NCBI GenBank assembly: GCA_044226205.1
Contig: JBGAHL010000002.1
Location: 62,001-126,000 of the forward strand
Source of the DNA: M3007 sp044226205
Lineage (GTDB): Bacteria > Bacteroidota > Bacteroidia > Chitinophagales > Saprospiraceae
Direction of reading: 5' to 3'
Length of the DNA: 64,000 bases
In this document: positions 51,510 to 60,439 of the stretch, in pieces
Numbering within the stretch: position 1 is the first letter of the stretch
Layout: the number at the start of each line of letters is the position of its first letter
The notes under the pieces: model-generated
Seen by the model: the letters and a program-made list of their open reading frames with translations, nothing else
What the model was told of the DNA's origin: nothing
Databases searched by the model: none
Position numbers and translations under genes: made by a program

Positions 51510-52331
51510 ATGTTCTCCATTCTGAGTTGGATCGTTGTCGCCTACGCCTTGTTGTGCGTGCTGTTCTATTTCGGGCAGGATCTTTTCTTTTTCCGGCCGG
51601 AGCGTTTGCCGCAGTGGTTTGCGTACAAATACCCCTTTCCGTTTGCCGAAATCAATTTTGAAATGGACGACGGCGGCTCGGTAAACGCCCTGCATTTCAG
51701 GGTGCCCAACAGCAAGGGCGTTGTGTTTTATGTGAAAGGCAATTCGCGCAGCATCAAGGGCTGGGGCAAGTTTGCCAAGGATTTTGTGGGCAAAGGCTAC
51801 GATTTTTTCATCCTCGATTATCGCGGGTTTGGCAAAAGCAAGGGGCGGCGCTCGGAGAAAATCCTCCACGAAGACCTCGACGAAGTGTATCGCTGGCTGC
51901 TGGCCGAATACGGTTCGGAGGATCGCATCGTGGTGTACGGCCGTTCTTTGGGCAGTGGTCTGGCTACCCGGCTGGCCTCGCGGCATCACCCGCAAATGCT
52001 CATCCTGGACTGCCCTTATTACTCGTTTTTGTACCATATCAAACGCTACGGCTTCATTTTGCCCGTACGCTGGTTGTTGCGCTACCCCATCCGCACGGAT
52101 CTTTTTATCCGGGAAGTCAGTTGCCCAATCCGAATCCTGCACGGCAGCCGCGACCGGCTGATTCCGTATCGCCAAAGTGAAATGTTGCTGGCGCTGGCCC
52201 CCGAACGCATCATGTTGTACCCCATCGAAGGCGCCGGGCACAACAACCTGCCGGCTTTCCCGCAGTACCACGATTTGTTGTACGAGCTGCTGCACGCGGA
52301 GGAGATCGCCGTTGTCGCCCTCCGGGCCTGA
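51510..52331 (+). CDS. Alpha/beta hydrolase, BEM46/ABHD13-like
   Basis: 273 residues. An N-terminal membrane anchor (about 4-22) and a short linker precede an alpha/beta-hydrolase fold: oxyanion region 'GVVFYVKGNSRSIKGWG' near 72-88, 'ILDYRGFGKSKG', nucleophile Ser in 'VVYGRSLGSGLATRLA' near 150, Asp in 'LHGSRDRLIPY' near 213 and His in 'EGAGHNNLPAF' near 240. All three triad positions are present. The family contains membrane-anchored serine hydrolases of uncertain substrate, probably lipid- or ester-active. It stands 118 bases after the thioredoxin-MsrA gene and 101 before the TMTC-like gene on the same strand. Confidence 0.9.
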   Translation: MFSILSWIVVAYALLCVLFYFGQDLFFFRPERLPQWFAYKYPFPFAEINFEMDDGGSVNALHFRVPNSKGVVFYVKGNSRSIKGWGKFAKDFVGKGYDFFILDYRGFGKSKGRRSEKILHEDLDEVYRWLLAEYGSEDRIVVYGRSLGSGLATRLASRHHPQMLILDCPYYSFLYHIKRYGFILPVRWLLRYPIRTDLFIREVSCPIRILHGSRDRLIPYRQSEMLLALAPERIMLYPIEGAGHNNLPAFPQYHDLLYELLHAEEIAVVALRA

Positions 52332-52432
52332 AAAATAGGCGCGCTATTGCCGGGAGCGCTTGCGATATTTGCCCCTTTGCAAGATCGACGTAAACCCTGG
52401 CGGCTTCGGGCCGCCCCACACTGTCTGTCACC

Positions 52433-54592
52433 ATGTCTGCGAAACAAAAAGGCAAACCCCGTCCGCAAGCGGCGGCCAAACCCGCTGCAACCCGAACGGC
52501 TCCCGCGGAGCCCGCATTTACGACCCAAACCTTCGAGTCCGGTTTCTGGCGCCGATACTGGCTGCCTGCCCTGCTGCTGATGGCCCTGGCGTTTGCCCTT
52601 TACGGCCAGGCGATGCGTTTCGGCTACGTCCTCGACGACGAGATGACCATCTGGAACAATGCCTATGTGCAAAAAGGCGTGTCCGGCCTGCGCGACATTT
52701 TCGCATACGACAGTTTTATGGGGTATTTTCAGGACAAACAGAAGTTGTTTTTGCTGGAAGGCGGTCGTTATCGGCCCCTGTCGCTGGCGACTTTTGCCCT
52801 GGAGGTGTCGTTGTTTGGCAAACCCGGACCCGAACTGGCGCACATCAGCCATTTTATCAACATCCTGCTGTATGGCTTCTCTGGCATCTTGTTGTTCCGT
52901 ATTCTGCTGGGTTTGTTTCCCCTTGCGGAAAAAAACCGCTGGTGGTTCAGTGCGGCTTTTCTGGGCGCGGCCTTGTTCGTTTTGCACCCCTTGCACATCG
53001 AGGCTGTGGCCAACATCAAGGGCCGCGACGAAATTTTGGCTCTCTTGTTCAGCCTGGGGGCGCTCTACGCCACATTGAAAATGTTCGACGGCAAGCCGCT
53101 CAAATACGGCGATCTGATCAGCAGTTTGTTCACCGGGTTTATTTTAGCGTTTCACCCCTTGTTTGCCGTCCTGTTTCTCCTGGCCTTGTCCACTTTTTTC
53201 ATACCCTTCCGCAATAAAGCGCGTGTGTTTTGGGGTACGCAATCGTTCCTGATGCTCTTGCTGGGCCTGTTGTCGAAGGAAAACGCCATGACCTTCGTAG
53301 CGGTTATTCCGCTGACGGCCTGGTTTTTCGCGCGGGTATCGCCGGGCAAGGCATTTACCGCCTCGCTGCCGCTGCTGGGCGCGGCCTTGTTGTTCGTGGT
53401 GATTCGTTACAATGCGCTTGGATTTATGGTCAGCCACGGCCGGCCGTCAACCGACCTGATGAACAACCCGTTTCTGGGTATGAATGCCGGCGAAAAACTC
53501 GCCACGACCTTCCTGACCCTCGGCTGGTACCTCAAACTGCTGGTTTATCCGTTTCCGCTTACCCACGACTACTACCCCTACCAGGTGCCCCGCGTCGGCT
53601 GGACCGACTGGCGCGCGCTGCTTTCGCTGGCCGCCTACGTGGCTATGGCGGTCTGGGCGCTCGTCAAACTGCCGAGCCGCAAAGTGCCGGCTTACGCCAT
53701 TGCCTTCTACCTGCTGACGCTGAGCATCGTGTCCAACCTGTTCGTCTCCGTGGGTACGTTTATGAACGAACGCTTTCTTTACACGCCTTCCGTGGCTTTC
53801 TGCCTCCTGCTGGGCTGGTTGCTGGCCCGCCAGATACCGGCCTGGATGAAAGAAAAACCCGACAGTCCGGGTATTTTGTCGGGTGGTCTGGTTGTTTTGC
53901 TCGGGGCATTTTTCGTGTGGGTCACCTTTGGCAGGGTGCCCGACTGGCAAAGCAAACTGGCGCTGAATACCTCGGCAGTGAAAAACTCGCCCAACAGCGC
54001 AAGGGCCCATTGTTTTTATGCCGTGGCCCTGTACGACGAGGTGTTACAGGCAAAAGACCAAAAAGACAAGCTGACACCCGATGAAAAAATTGCCCTGACC
54101 GACAGCATGGAGACGCACATCCTGCGGGCCGTCGCGATCAATCCCAACTACGGAGCGGCCTGGCAGATGCTGCCCGGGGTGTCGTTTGCGCGTTTCGATG
54201 CGCAGCGCGAAAGGCAACAGAAAAACGGCGGCGCCGGTCCGCAAATGGATCGGCTGTTCAACGATTTCAATCAGGCGCTCGAAAAGGCGCCAAACAATAC
54301 CGAGATCAGACGGTTTATCTTATCCTGTGTGGAATACCTGGCCACCGGTGGCGGCAATCCCAACAAGATCATAACGTTCTGTTACAACCAGGGTTATGAA
54401 CGGTATTATAAAAAACTGAACGACCCGCAAATGGCGCTGAAATTCCTGGAGGCTGCCGTACGCACCCAAAATGAAGACGAGCGCCTGTTTACGGCCCTGG
54501 CTGAAATTTATCAAAAAACCGGCAACGCCGCCAAGGCACAGGAGATGCAACAGCGGGCTGCCGTAGCGCGCACGATTGACCCGGGCAAGTAA
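52433..54592 (+). CDS. TMTC-like polytopic membrane protein, second copy
   Basis: 719 residues. A basic, Ala/Pro-rich N-terminus (about 1-40) leads to the first span and 'FGYVLDDEMTIWNNAYVQKG' near 62-81, the acidic loop that matches the WDDP region of the protein at 29383. Around ten or more spans follow; 'FVLHPLHIEAVANIKGRDEI' near 182-201 is the family signature, with 'LSKENAMTFV' and 'FMNERFLYTPSVAF'. The C-terminal region (about 490-719) is helical with degenerate TPR-like repeats ('RLFTALAEIYQKTGNAAKAQ') and would be periplasmic. Glycosyltransferase activity is inferred from distant relatives only. The stop is 21 bases before metF, so they may be co-transcribed. Confidence 0.85.
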   Translation: MSAKQKGKPRPQAAAKPAATRTAPAEPAFTTQTFESGFWRRYWLPALLLMALAFALYGQAMRFGYVLDDEMTIWNNAYVQKGVSGLRDIFAYDSFMGYFQDKQKLFLLEGGRYRPLSLATFALEVSLFGKPGPELAHISHFINILLYGFSGILLFRILLGLFPLAEKNRWWFSAAFLGAALFVLHPLHIEAVANIKGRDEILALLFSLGALYATLKMFDGKPLKYGDLISSLFTGFILAFHPLFAVLFLLALSTFFIPFRNKARVFWGTQSFLMLLLGLLSKENAMTFVAVIPLTAWFFARVSPGKAFTASLPLLGAALLFVVIRYNALGFMVSHGRPSTDLMNNPFLGMNAGEKLATTFLTLGWYLKLLVYPFPLTHDYYPYQVPRVGWTDWRALLSLAAYVAMAVWALVKLPSRKVPAYAIAFYLLTLSIVSNLFVSVGTFMNERFLYTPSVAFCLLLGWLLARQIPAWMKEKPDSPGILSGGLVVLLGAFFVWVTFGRVPDWQSKLALNTSAVKNSPNSARAHCFYAVALYDEVLQAKDQKDKLTPDEKIALTDSMETHILRAVAINPNYGAAWQMLPGVSFARFDAQRERQQKNGGAGPQMDRLFNDFNQALEKAPNNTEIRRFILSCVEYLATGGGNPNKIITFCYNQGYERYYKKLNDPQMALKFLEAAVRTQNEDERLFTALAEIYQKTGNAAKAQEMQQRAAVARTIDPGK

Positions 54593-54613
54593 GCGCATGT
54601 AGCAGTATTTATT

Positions 54614-55570
54614 ATGAAAGTAACCGAGCATTTTAAAAAAGCCAAAGGGCGCACCCTGGTCTCGTTCGAAGTATTGCCCCCGCTGAAAGGCGGCAGCATG
54701 CAGGCGATTTTTCACACCCTCGACGCGCTGATCGAATTCCAGCCGCCATTTATCGACGTGACCTACCACAGGGAGGAGTTTATTTATAAAAAACGCCCTT
54801 CGGGCTATTATGAAAAAACGGCGATCCGCAAACGGCCGGGCACGGTCGGTATTTGTGCCGCCATCATGCACCGCTACAAGGTGGACGCCGTGCCGCACCT
54901 CATCTGCGGCGGCTTCTCGGTGGAAGAAACGGAAAACGCGCTGATCGACCTTAACTTCCTGGGAATCAACAATGTATTGGCGCTGCGCGGCGATGCGCGG
55001 ATGTTTGAGGACAAGTTCACCCCACACGACGAGGGCCACAAATTCGCGCTCGATCTGGTGGGGCAAATAGCCGGCATGAACGAGGGCCGTTACCTCGATG
55101 CCAACATTGTGAATGGCGAAAAAACCGATTTCTGCATAGGCGTGGCCGGCTACCCCGAGAAACATTTCGAATCGCCCAATTTCGACACCGACCTGCATTT
55201 TACCAAAATGAAGGTGGACGCCGGTGCGGATTACATCGTTACCCAGATGTTTTTCGACAACCAAAAGTTTTTCGAGTACGTCGAGCGTTGCCGGGCAGCC
55301 GGGATAAACGTCCCGATCGTGCCCGGTTTGAAGCCCCTGACCAAAAAATACCAGTTGAACTCCATCCCGCGCAAGTTTTTTGTGAACATGCCGCAGGATC
55401 TGGTCAAAGCCGTGCAGGACGCCCCCGACGACGAGGCTGTGCGGCAAATCGGGATCGAATGGTGTATCCAGCAGTCAAAAGAATTGAAAGCGGCGGGTGC
55501 GCCCTGTCTGCATTATTACACCATGGGCGAGCCTGAAACCTCGCGAAAAATAGCGTCGGCAGTACTGTAG
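54614..55570 (+). CDS. metF: 5,10-Methylenetetrahydrofolate reductase
   Basis: 318 residues. It reduces 5,10-methylene-THF to 5-methyl-THF with FAD and NAD(P)H, supplying methyl groups for methionine. Seen are 'GRTLVSFEVLPPLKGGSMQA' near 12-31 (catalytic Glu in SFEVLPP), 'FIDVTYHREE', 'CGGFSVEETENALIDLNFLG', 'NVLALRGDA' near 117-125, 'GVAGYPEKHFESPN' and 'GADYIVTQMFFDNQKFFEYV'. Length and motifs fit bacterial MetF. It lies between a TMTC-like gene (21-base gap) and a PorP/SprF gene (41-base gap), all on one strand. Confidence 0.95.
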   Translation: MKVTEHFKKAKGRTLVSFEVLPPLKGGSMQAIFHTLDALIEFQPPFIDVTYHREEFIYKKRPSGYYEKTAIRKRPGTVGICAAIMHRYKVDAVPHLICGGFSVEETENALIDLNFLGINNVLALRGDARMFEDKFTPHDEGHKFALDLVGQIAGMNEGRYLDANIVNGEKTDFCIGVAGYPEKHFESPNFDTDLHFTKMKVDAGADYIVTQMFFDNQKFFEYVERCRAAGINVPIVPGLKPLTKKYQLNSIPRKFFVNMPQDLVKAVQDAPDDEAVRQIGIEWCIQQSKELKAAGAPCLHYYTMGEPETSRKIASAVL

Positions 55571-55611
55571 CGCGTCTTCGTTCGTTACAAACAACAGCGC
55601 GGCAAAAAACT

Positions 55612-56613
55612 ATGAGCAAACGATACACGATCATTTTCCTGTTGTTGGCCACGGCTTCCCTGAAGGCGCAGGATCCGCTTTTTTCCCAGTTTTACGCAGC
55701 GCCCCTGCAACTCAACCCCGCTTTTACAGGCAGTGCGTTTGCGCCGCGTCTGGGTATCAATTATCGCCATCAGTGGCCGGGGTTTGAAAATGCCTATCGA
55801 ACGTATGCCGCGTATTACGAGCAAAATCTCGAAAGGCTCAACAGCGGTATCGGGTTCCACATCGAAGGCGACAATGCCGGCAACGGCATCTACAAAACCA
55901 CGCGTTTTTCGGCGTTGTATTCCTACCAGTTGAGGCTATCCGACGGCGTGGCCCTGCAATTCGGCGCCGAGGCCGGCGTTCATCAGACCGCTCTCAACTG
56001 GGACAAACTGGTTTTCCCCGATCAGGTCGACGACCTCAACGGCGCCATCAATCCCACCGCGGAAGTACGACCCGAATCGACCAACAAAACCGAGTTGGAC
56101 ATTTCTTCCGGCCTGCTGCTGCTCAGCCCCAAATTCTGGATTGGCGGCGCCTTGAAGCACCTCAATTCGCCCGACGAGACCTTCCTGCTCATCAACAACA
56201 ACCTTGGCCGGGGGCTGCCCTTGCGTTACACCTTGCACACCGGCGGCGTTATCGAGCTTGAACCGGGCAATAAACTCCGACCCGCCTCGTTTATCTCCCC
56301 GAATCTGTTGTTCGCGGCGCAAGGTCCGTACCGCCAGATCAATGTCGGCGCTTATGCCGGCGCGGGGTCAATTTTCGGCGGCGCATGGTTCCGGCACACT
56401 TTTCGCAACAGTGATGCTGTCATCCTGCTGGCTGGTTTTCGCCAGGGCATCCTCAAATTCGGCGTGAGTTACGATGTAACGGTATCCGGACTTGCAGGCC
56501 GAACCGGAGGAGCCTATGAAGTCAGTCTGGGCATCTCGCTCGATCAGGATGAACGTTTGAAAAACCGAAAAAAACGCGCAGATATCAACGATTGTTTGCG
56601 TATGTTCCAATAA
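55612..56613 (+). CDS. PorP/SprF family type IX secretion-associated outer-membrane protein
   Basis: 333 residues. Signal peptide ending at 'TASLKAQ' (about 1-20), then the family opening 'DPLFSQFYAAPLQLNPAFTG' and 'RLGINYRHQWPGFENAYRTY'. The rest is alternating amphipathic strands of a beta-barrel ('GIGFHIEGDNAGNGIYKTTR', 'FGAEAGVHQTALNWDKLVF'). Members of this family accompany particular T9SS substrates, often large adhesins with a type B sorting domain, and SprF is needed for SprB export in Flavobacterium johnsoniae. The likely partner could be the giant protein at 40347, but it is not adjacent, so that is inference. gldJ follows after 212 bases. Confidence 0.9.
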   Translation: MSKRYTIIFLLLATASLKAQDPLFSQFYAAPLQLNPAFTGSAFAPRLGINYRHQWPGFENAYRTYAAYYEQNLERLNSGIGFHIEGDNAGNGIYKTTRFSALYSYQLRLSDGVALQFGAEAGVHQTALNWDKLVFPDQVDDLNGAINPTAEVRPESTNKTELDISSGLLLLSPKFWIGGALKHLNSPDETFLLINNNLGRGLPLRYTLHTGGVIELEPGNKLRPASFISPNLLFAAQGPYRQINVGAYAGAGSIFGGAWFRHTFRNSDAVILLAGFRQGILKFGVSYDVTVSGLAGRTGGAYEVSLGISLDQDERLKNRKKRADINDCLRMFQ

Positions 56614-56784
56614 ATATCGCCTGTCCAATCCATAATCCATCGGATAATAAAAGCGGGTTCTCCCCACCCGAACACACAAATGCTATCCGATTCAGACCGC
56701 CTGCAGGGCTTCGCCCGCCGCACTCCTGAAAAAGACTGCCGTTAAATTTGGCGGGACAGGGCGAACGGAATGTTTTCTTTGCCT

Positions 56785-56792
56785 TACATTTG
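56785..56792 (+). promoter_or_regulatory. Candidate -7 promoter element of gldJ
   Basis: TACATTTG matches TAnnTTTG, 33 bases ahead of the gldJ ATG. No clear -33 element at the usual spacing. Confidence 0.4.
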
Positions 56793-56825
56793 CTGCTCAA
56801 TTTTTCAAAAACTGCTTTTAATACA

Positions 56826-58334
56826 ATGAAGAAACTGCTCATGCACGGGTTAAGCCTCCTGGCTCTGGTCATCCTGCTGGCGAGTTGCGGCTCCAAAAAA
56901 GAACGCTCCTCTACCACTGGCTGGAAATACAACGACCAGAAATGGGGAGGTTTTGAAAAAGTTGATTACAAAGGGCAAGCAACAGGCCCGAACCTCGTCC
57001 TCATCGAAGGCGGTACCTATACCATGGGCCTCACCGATCAGGATGTGACCTACGAATGGAACAACGTTCCGCGCCGCGTTACCGTTTCCTCGTTCTACAT
57101 GGACGAAACCGAGGTAACCAACATCGACTATCGCGAATACCTCTACTGGGTTGACCGCGTGTTCGGCGCCACCTATCCGGAAGTCTGGAAGCGCGCCCTG
57201 CCCGACACCCTCGTATGGCGCGAAGAACTGGCGTTCAACGAGCCGCTCGTGGAAACCTACTTCCGCCACCCGGCTTACGACTTCTACCCTGTAGTAGGCG
57301 TCAACTGGAACCAGGCCAACGAATACGCCAAATGGCGTACCGACCGCGTCAACGAAATGATCCTGATCGAAAAAGGCGTCATGAATACGGCGCCGGATCA
57401 AAAAGATGCCAACAACTTCAATACTGAATCCTACCTCGTAGGCCAGTATGAAGGTAACGTGCGCAAAAACCTGCCCGATGTTCGTACCGGCGGTGAGCGT
57501 CGCGTACGCCTCGAAGACGGCATCCTGCTGCCCGCCTATCGCCTCCCGACGGAAGCAGAATGGGAATACGCAGCCCTCTCGCTGGTCGGCAACCAGGCCA
57601 CCAGCAAAGACGAACTCGTAACCGACCGTCGCATCTACCCCTGGAACGGCAACACCGTTCGCTACCAAAAGCGCAACAAGTACCAGGGTAAAATGCTCGC
57701 CAACTTCAAGCGCAGCGGCGGTGACTACGGCGGTATGGCCGGCGCCCTCAACGACAAGGCCTTCACGCCCTCGCCCGTTACGAGCAACTGGCCCAACGAT
57801 TTCGGTCTCTACAACATGGCCGGTAACGTAAATGAATGGACCGCCGACCTCTATCGCCCGATGACTTCTGCCGACTTGCGCGATGTGGACAACCAGGACC
57901 TCAACTCCTTCCGCGGTAACATCTTCATGACGAAGAAACTCGACCCGGAAACCGGCGCACCCATCGAAAAAGACAGCCTCGGCCGTCTGCAATACGAACT
58001 GGTGGATACGACCGCTTCGGCTCTCCGCGACAACTACAAGCGCCCGGATGCTTACAACTACCTCGACGGTGACAAAGAATCCGAAGTCGAATACCTCTAC
58101 GGCAAAAGCACGCTCATCAGCGATAAAGCCCGCGTAATCAAGGGCGGCTCCTGGGCCGACCGCGCCTACTGGCTCTCGCCCGGTACCCGTCGCTATCTGG
58201 AAGAAGACAAAGCCAGCAAAAGCCTCGGTTTCCGCTGCGCCATGACCCGTACGGGTAGCCCGACGGCCAACAACGAGCCGGAAGGCAACAACTTCAAAGT
58301 CAAAGGCAAAAAGAAAACCAAACGCCGCTATTGA
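56826..58334 (+). CDS. gldJ: Gliding motility / T9SS lipoprotein GldJ
   Basis: 502 residues from the ATG at 56826, with a lipobox ending at Cys21 (LLASC). The SUMF1/formylglycine-generating-enzyme-like fold is recognisable: 'LVLIEGGTYTMGLTDQDVTY' near 61-80, 'FYMDETEVTNIDYREYLYWV', 'VVGVNWNQANEYAKWRTDRV', 'YRLPTEAEWEYAALSL' near 240 and the closing 'VIKGGSWADRAYWLSPGTRR'. 'STTGWKYND' after the lipobox and 'GALPDTLVWR'-like 'RALPDTLVWREELAFNE' are GldJ-specific. GldJ is needed for gliding and for stability of GldK in flavobacteria; the catalytic Cys of true SUMF1 enzymes is not expected. The next gene, murF, is the neighbour known from flavobacteria, which supports the name. Confidence 0.93.
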   Translation: MKKLLMHGLSLLALVILLASCGSKKERSSTTGWKYNDQKWGGFEKVDYKGQATGPNLVLIEGGTYTMGLTDQDVTYEWNNVPRRVTVSSFYMDETEVTNIDYREYLYWVDRVFGATYPEVWKRALPDTLVWREELAFNEPLVETYFRHPAYDFYPVVGVNWNQANEYAKWRTDRVNEMILIEKGVMNTAPDQKDANNFNTESYLVGQYEGNVRKNLPDVRTGGERRVRLEDGILLPAYRLPTEAEWEYAALSLVGNQATSKDELVTDRRIYPWNGNTVRYQKRNKYQGKMLANFKRSGGDYGGMAGALNDKAFTPSPVTSNWPNDFGLYNMAGNVNEWTADLYRPMTSADLRDVDNQDLNSFRGNIFMTKKLDPETGAPIEKDSLGRLQYELVDTTASALRDNYKRPDAYNYLDGDKESEVEYLYGKSTLISDKARVIKGGSWADRAYWLSPGTRRYLEEDKASKSLGFRCAMTRTGSPTANNEPEGNNFKVKGKKKTKRRY

Positions 58335-58350
58335 TTTTGATCCTGTCTGC

Positions 58351-58386
58351 AAAAAAGGGATGCTGCCACACAGCATCCCTTTTTTT
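58351..58386 (+). terminator. Intrinsic terminator of gldJ
   Basis: A 15-bp stem (AAAAAAGGGATGCTG / CAGCATCCCTTTTTT), 5-base loop and T-run, starting 17 bases after the gldJ stop. It separates gldJ from murF transcription. Confidence 0.93.
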
Positions 58387-58476
58387 ATACCCGCAGAACA
58401 AGCCGGATGTAAACATTTGTCTTTCAGTTTCTTTTATAAATTTTTCCGGACCACCTCTACCCTGCCACCCGCTTTT

Positions 58477-58484
58477 TACCTTTG
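58477..58484 (+). promoter_or_regulatory. Candidate -7 promoter element of murF, implying a nearly leaderless transcript
   Basis: TACCTTTG matches TAnnTTTG and ends only 4 bases before the murF ATG (58489). With initiation about 5-7 bases after the element, the mRNA would begin at or next to the start codon. No clear -33 element. Confidence 0.45.
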
Positions 58485-58488
58485 TGTC

Positions 58489-59805
58489 ATGACAACGCTG
58501 GAAGAACTGTACCGGCTTTTTCGAATGCACCCGGAGGTGTGTACCGACACCCGCCGCCTGAGCCATGCCTGCCTGTTTTTTGCCCTGAAAGGCGACAATT
58601 TTGACGGCAACGTATTCGCTGAACAAGCCCTGCGCGACGGCGCCGCTTACGCCATCATCGATGACGCCCGTTATCAGACTGATCCGCGTTGCCTGCTGGT
58701 GCCCAACGTGCTGCAGGCCCTGCAACAACTGGCACGTTACCACCGACAGCACTTCGATATTCCTGTGATCGGCATCGCGGGCTCTAACGGTAAAACCACC
58801 ACCAAGGAACTTGTTTCCGCCGTTCTGGCCAGTCATTATCCTTGCCATTTTACCAAAGGCAACCTCAACAACCATATTGGCGTGCCACTCACCCTGCTGG
58901 CCATGCCCGAGCACTCGGAAGTTGCCGTGATCGAACTCGGCACCAACCATCCCGGAGAAATTGCGGAACTGTGCGAAATTGCCCTGCCAACCCACGGCCT
59001 GATCACCAATATCGGCAAGGAACACCTCGAAGGCTTCGGCAGCCTGGCCGGTGTAAAAAAAGCCGAAGGCGAACTATTCGATTATCTGTCCCGTCGCGAC
59101 GGCTGCGTATTTGTCAATCTTTCTGAAAAATACCTGCCTGCAATGGCGCGTAAAGTGCGCAAAAAGATCGCCTACACACGCGTCGAAGCGCTCGACCCGA
59201 AGGCAGGCGCCAGCCCCATCTGCGTGAGCCTGACCAGCGAAACACCTTTCCTGAACATCGCTTTTCTGTCAGAACACGACGAGCCGGTTGAGGTGCATAC
59301 CCATATCGTCGGACGTTATAATTTTAACAACCTGATGACGGCAGTGGCCCTCGGACTGTACTTTAAAGTGCCTTCCATGGCAATCAAATACGCCCTGGAA
59401 GCCTATCGGCCCGCCAACAACCGCTCCCAACTCCTGCAACGCGACTCCAATTCCTTCGTGCTCGACGCATACAACGCCAATCCTTCGAGTATGCAGGCCG
59501 CGCTGGAAAGTTTTCGCGACCTGAAAGCGCCCCGAAAAATCGCGATCCTGGGCGACATGCTCGAACTCGGCGCGGAAAGCCACAAGGAACACGAAGCCAT
59601 GCTCAAACTGGCCCTTCGAAGCCAACTGGATCAACTGGTGCTCGTCGGCAAAGCATTCGGGCAGTGCGAACGCCCGGCCCGCGTGCTGCACTTCGACAAT
59701 GCCGCCGCCGCAAAAAACTGGTTTGACGAACAGCATTTTCAGGACACCTTTTTTCTGCTCAAAGGTTCGCGCGGCATTCGCCTGGAACACATTCTGGAAG
59801 CGTAA
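58489..59805 (+). CDS. murF: UDP-N-acetylmuramoyl-tripeptide--D-alanyl-D-alanine ligase
   Basis: 438 residues from the ATG at 58489; the 43-codon extension upstream overlaps the gldJ terminator. It adds D-Ala-D-Ala to UDP-MurNAc-tripeptide in peptidoglycan synthesis. Seen are 'CTDTRRLSHACLFFALKG' in the N-terminal UDP-binding domain, the ATP-binding loop 'VIGIAGSNGKTTTKELVSAV' near 94-113, 'NLNNHIGVPLTLLAMPEHSE', 'IELGTNHPGEIAELCEIALP' near 146-165, 'NIGKEHLEGFG' and 'VLDAYNANPSSMQAALESF' near 325. Length and motifs are normal. recX starts 3 bases after the stop, so the two form an operon. Confidence 0.95.
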   Translation: MTTLEELYRLFRMHPEVCTDTRRLSHACLFFALKGDNFDGNVFAEQALRDGAAYAIIDDARYQTDPRCLLVPNVLQALQQLARYHRQHFDIPVIGIAGSNGKTTTKELVSAVLASHYPCHFTKGNLNNHIGVPLTLLAMPEHSEVAVIELGTNHPGEIAELCEIALPTHGLITNIGKEHLEGFGSLAGVKKAEGELFDYLSRRDGCVFVNLSEKYLPAMARKVRKKIAYTRVEALDPKAGASPICVSLTSETPFLNIAFLSEHDEPVEVHTHIVGRYNFNNLMTAVALGLYFKVPSMAIKYALEAYRPANNRSQLLQRDSNSFVLDAYNANPSSMQAALESFRDLKAPRKIAILGDMLELGAESHKEHEAMLKLALRSQLDQLVLVGKAFGQCERPARVLHFDNAAAAKNWFDEQHFQDTFFLLKGSRGIRLEHILEA

Positions 59806-59808
59806 CAC

Positions 59809-60291
59809 ATGGCGTTTCAACGCAGAAAACCATTCGCCAACACGCCAATCGATCCCCGTACCGCACAGGATCGGCTGGAGCGATTTTGCGCATTCCGGGA
59901 ACGCAGTCCGAAGGAGGTGCGCCAGAAAATTGCCGAACTCGGCTTGAAAGACGATGCTGCCGACCAGTTGTTCGACTACTTGCAGGAGGAGCGTTTTTTT
60001 AATGAAGAACGCTTTGCCCACGCTTTCGCCGGAGGCAAGTTTCGGGGCAATCACTGGGGTCGGGTGCGCATCCGAATGGAGTTGCAACACACCCACGGCA
60101 TCCGAAAAGCCCTGATTGAAGAAGCGCTTGACGCGTTGCCGGAAGCCGAGTATCGGGCGACCCTGCAGCGTTTGTTGCAAAAAAAACGCGCACAGTATTC
60201 CGCCGACGATCCGAACGCGCGCCAGAAAACGGCGGCTTCCGCCATCCGTGCAGGCTTCGAGCCTGAACTGGTTTTTGATTTTCTCGATTGA
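59809..60291 (+). CDS. recX: Regulatory protein RecX
   Basis: 160 residues. RecX binds RecA filaments and limits recombinase activity. The RecX pattern of three-helix repeats is seen: 'RLERFCAFRERSPKEVRQKI' near 19-38, 'LFDYLQEERFFNEERFAHAF', 'GRVRIRMELQHTHGIRKALI' and 'KTAASAIRAGFEPELVFDFL' at the end. The family's F..R...p..f..G...i..eL..kGi layout is kept. It lies 3 bases after murF. A 6-bp hairpin (60358-60374) followed by a short T-rich stretch beyond the stop might weakly end this operon ahead of the small gene at 60440. Confidence 0.88.
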   Translation: MAFQRRKPFANTPIDPRTAQDRLERFCAFRERSPKEVRQKIAELGLKDDAADQLFDYLQEERFFNEERFAHAFAGGKFRGNHWGRVRIRMELQHTHGIRKALIEEALDALPEAEYRATLQRLLQKKRAQYSADDPNARQKTAASAIRAGFEPELVFDFLD

Positions 60292-60439
60292 TTCCGGCTT
60301 ATTTGCCAGCCTGAATGCCCGACAGGAATCCTGATTTTTCCAAAAACTTGTCCAAAGCGTCCGTAATGCGGACGACTAATTTTCCGGTAATTTTATTGCA
60401 GGATTTATTTTCAGGTAAAAATTTCAACACCTCCGGATT

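Noticed and set aside
56850..58376. Minus-strand open frame of 508 codons opposite gldJ
   Set aside because: It spans the gldJ terminator and is Val/Phe/Ala-rich antisense noise; gldJ is unambiguous.
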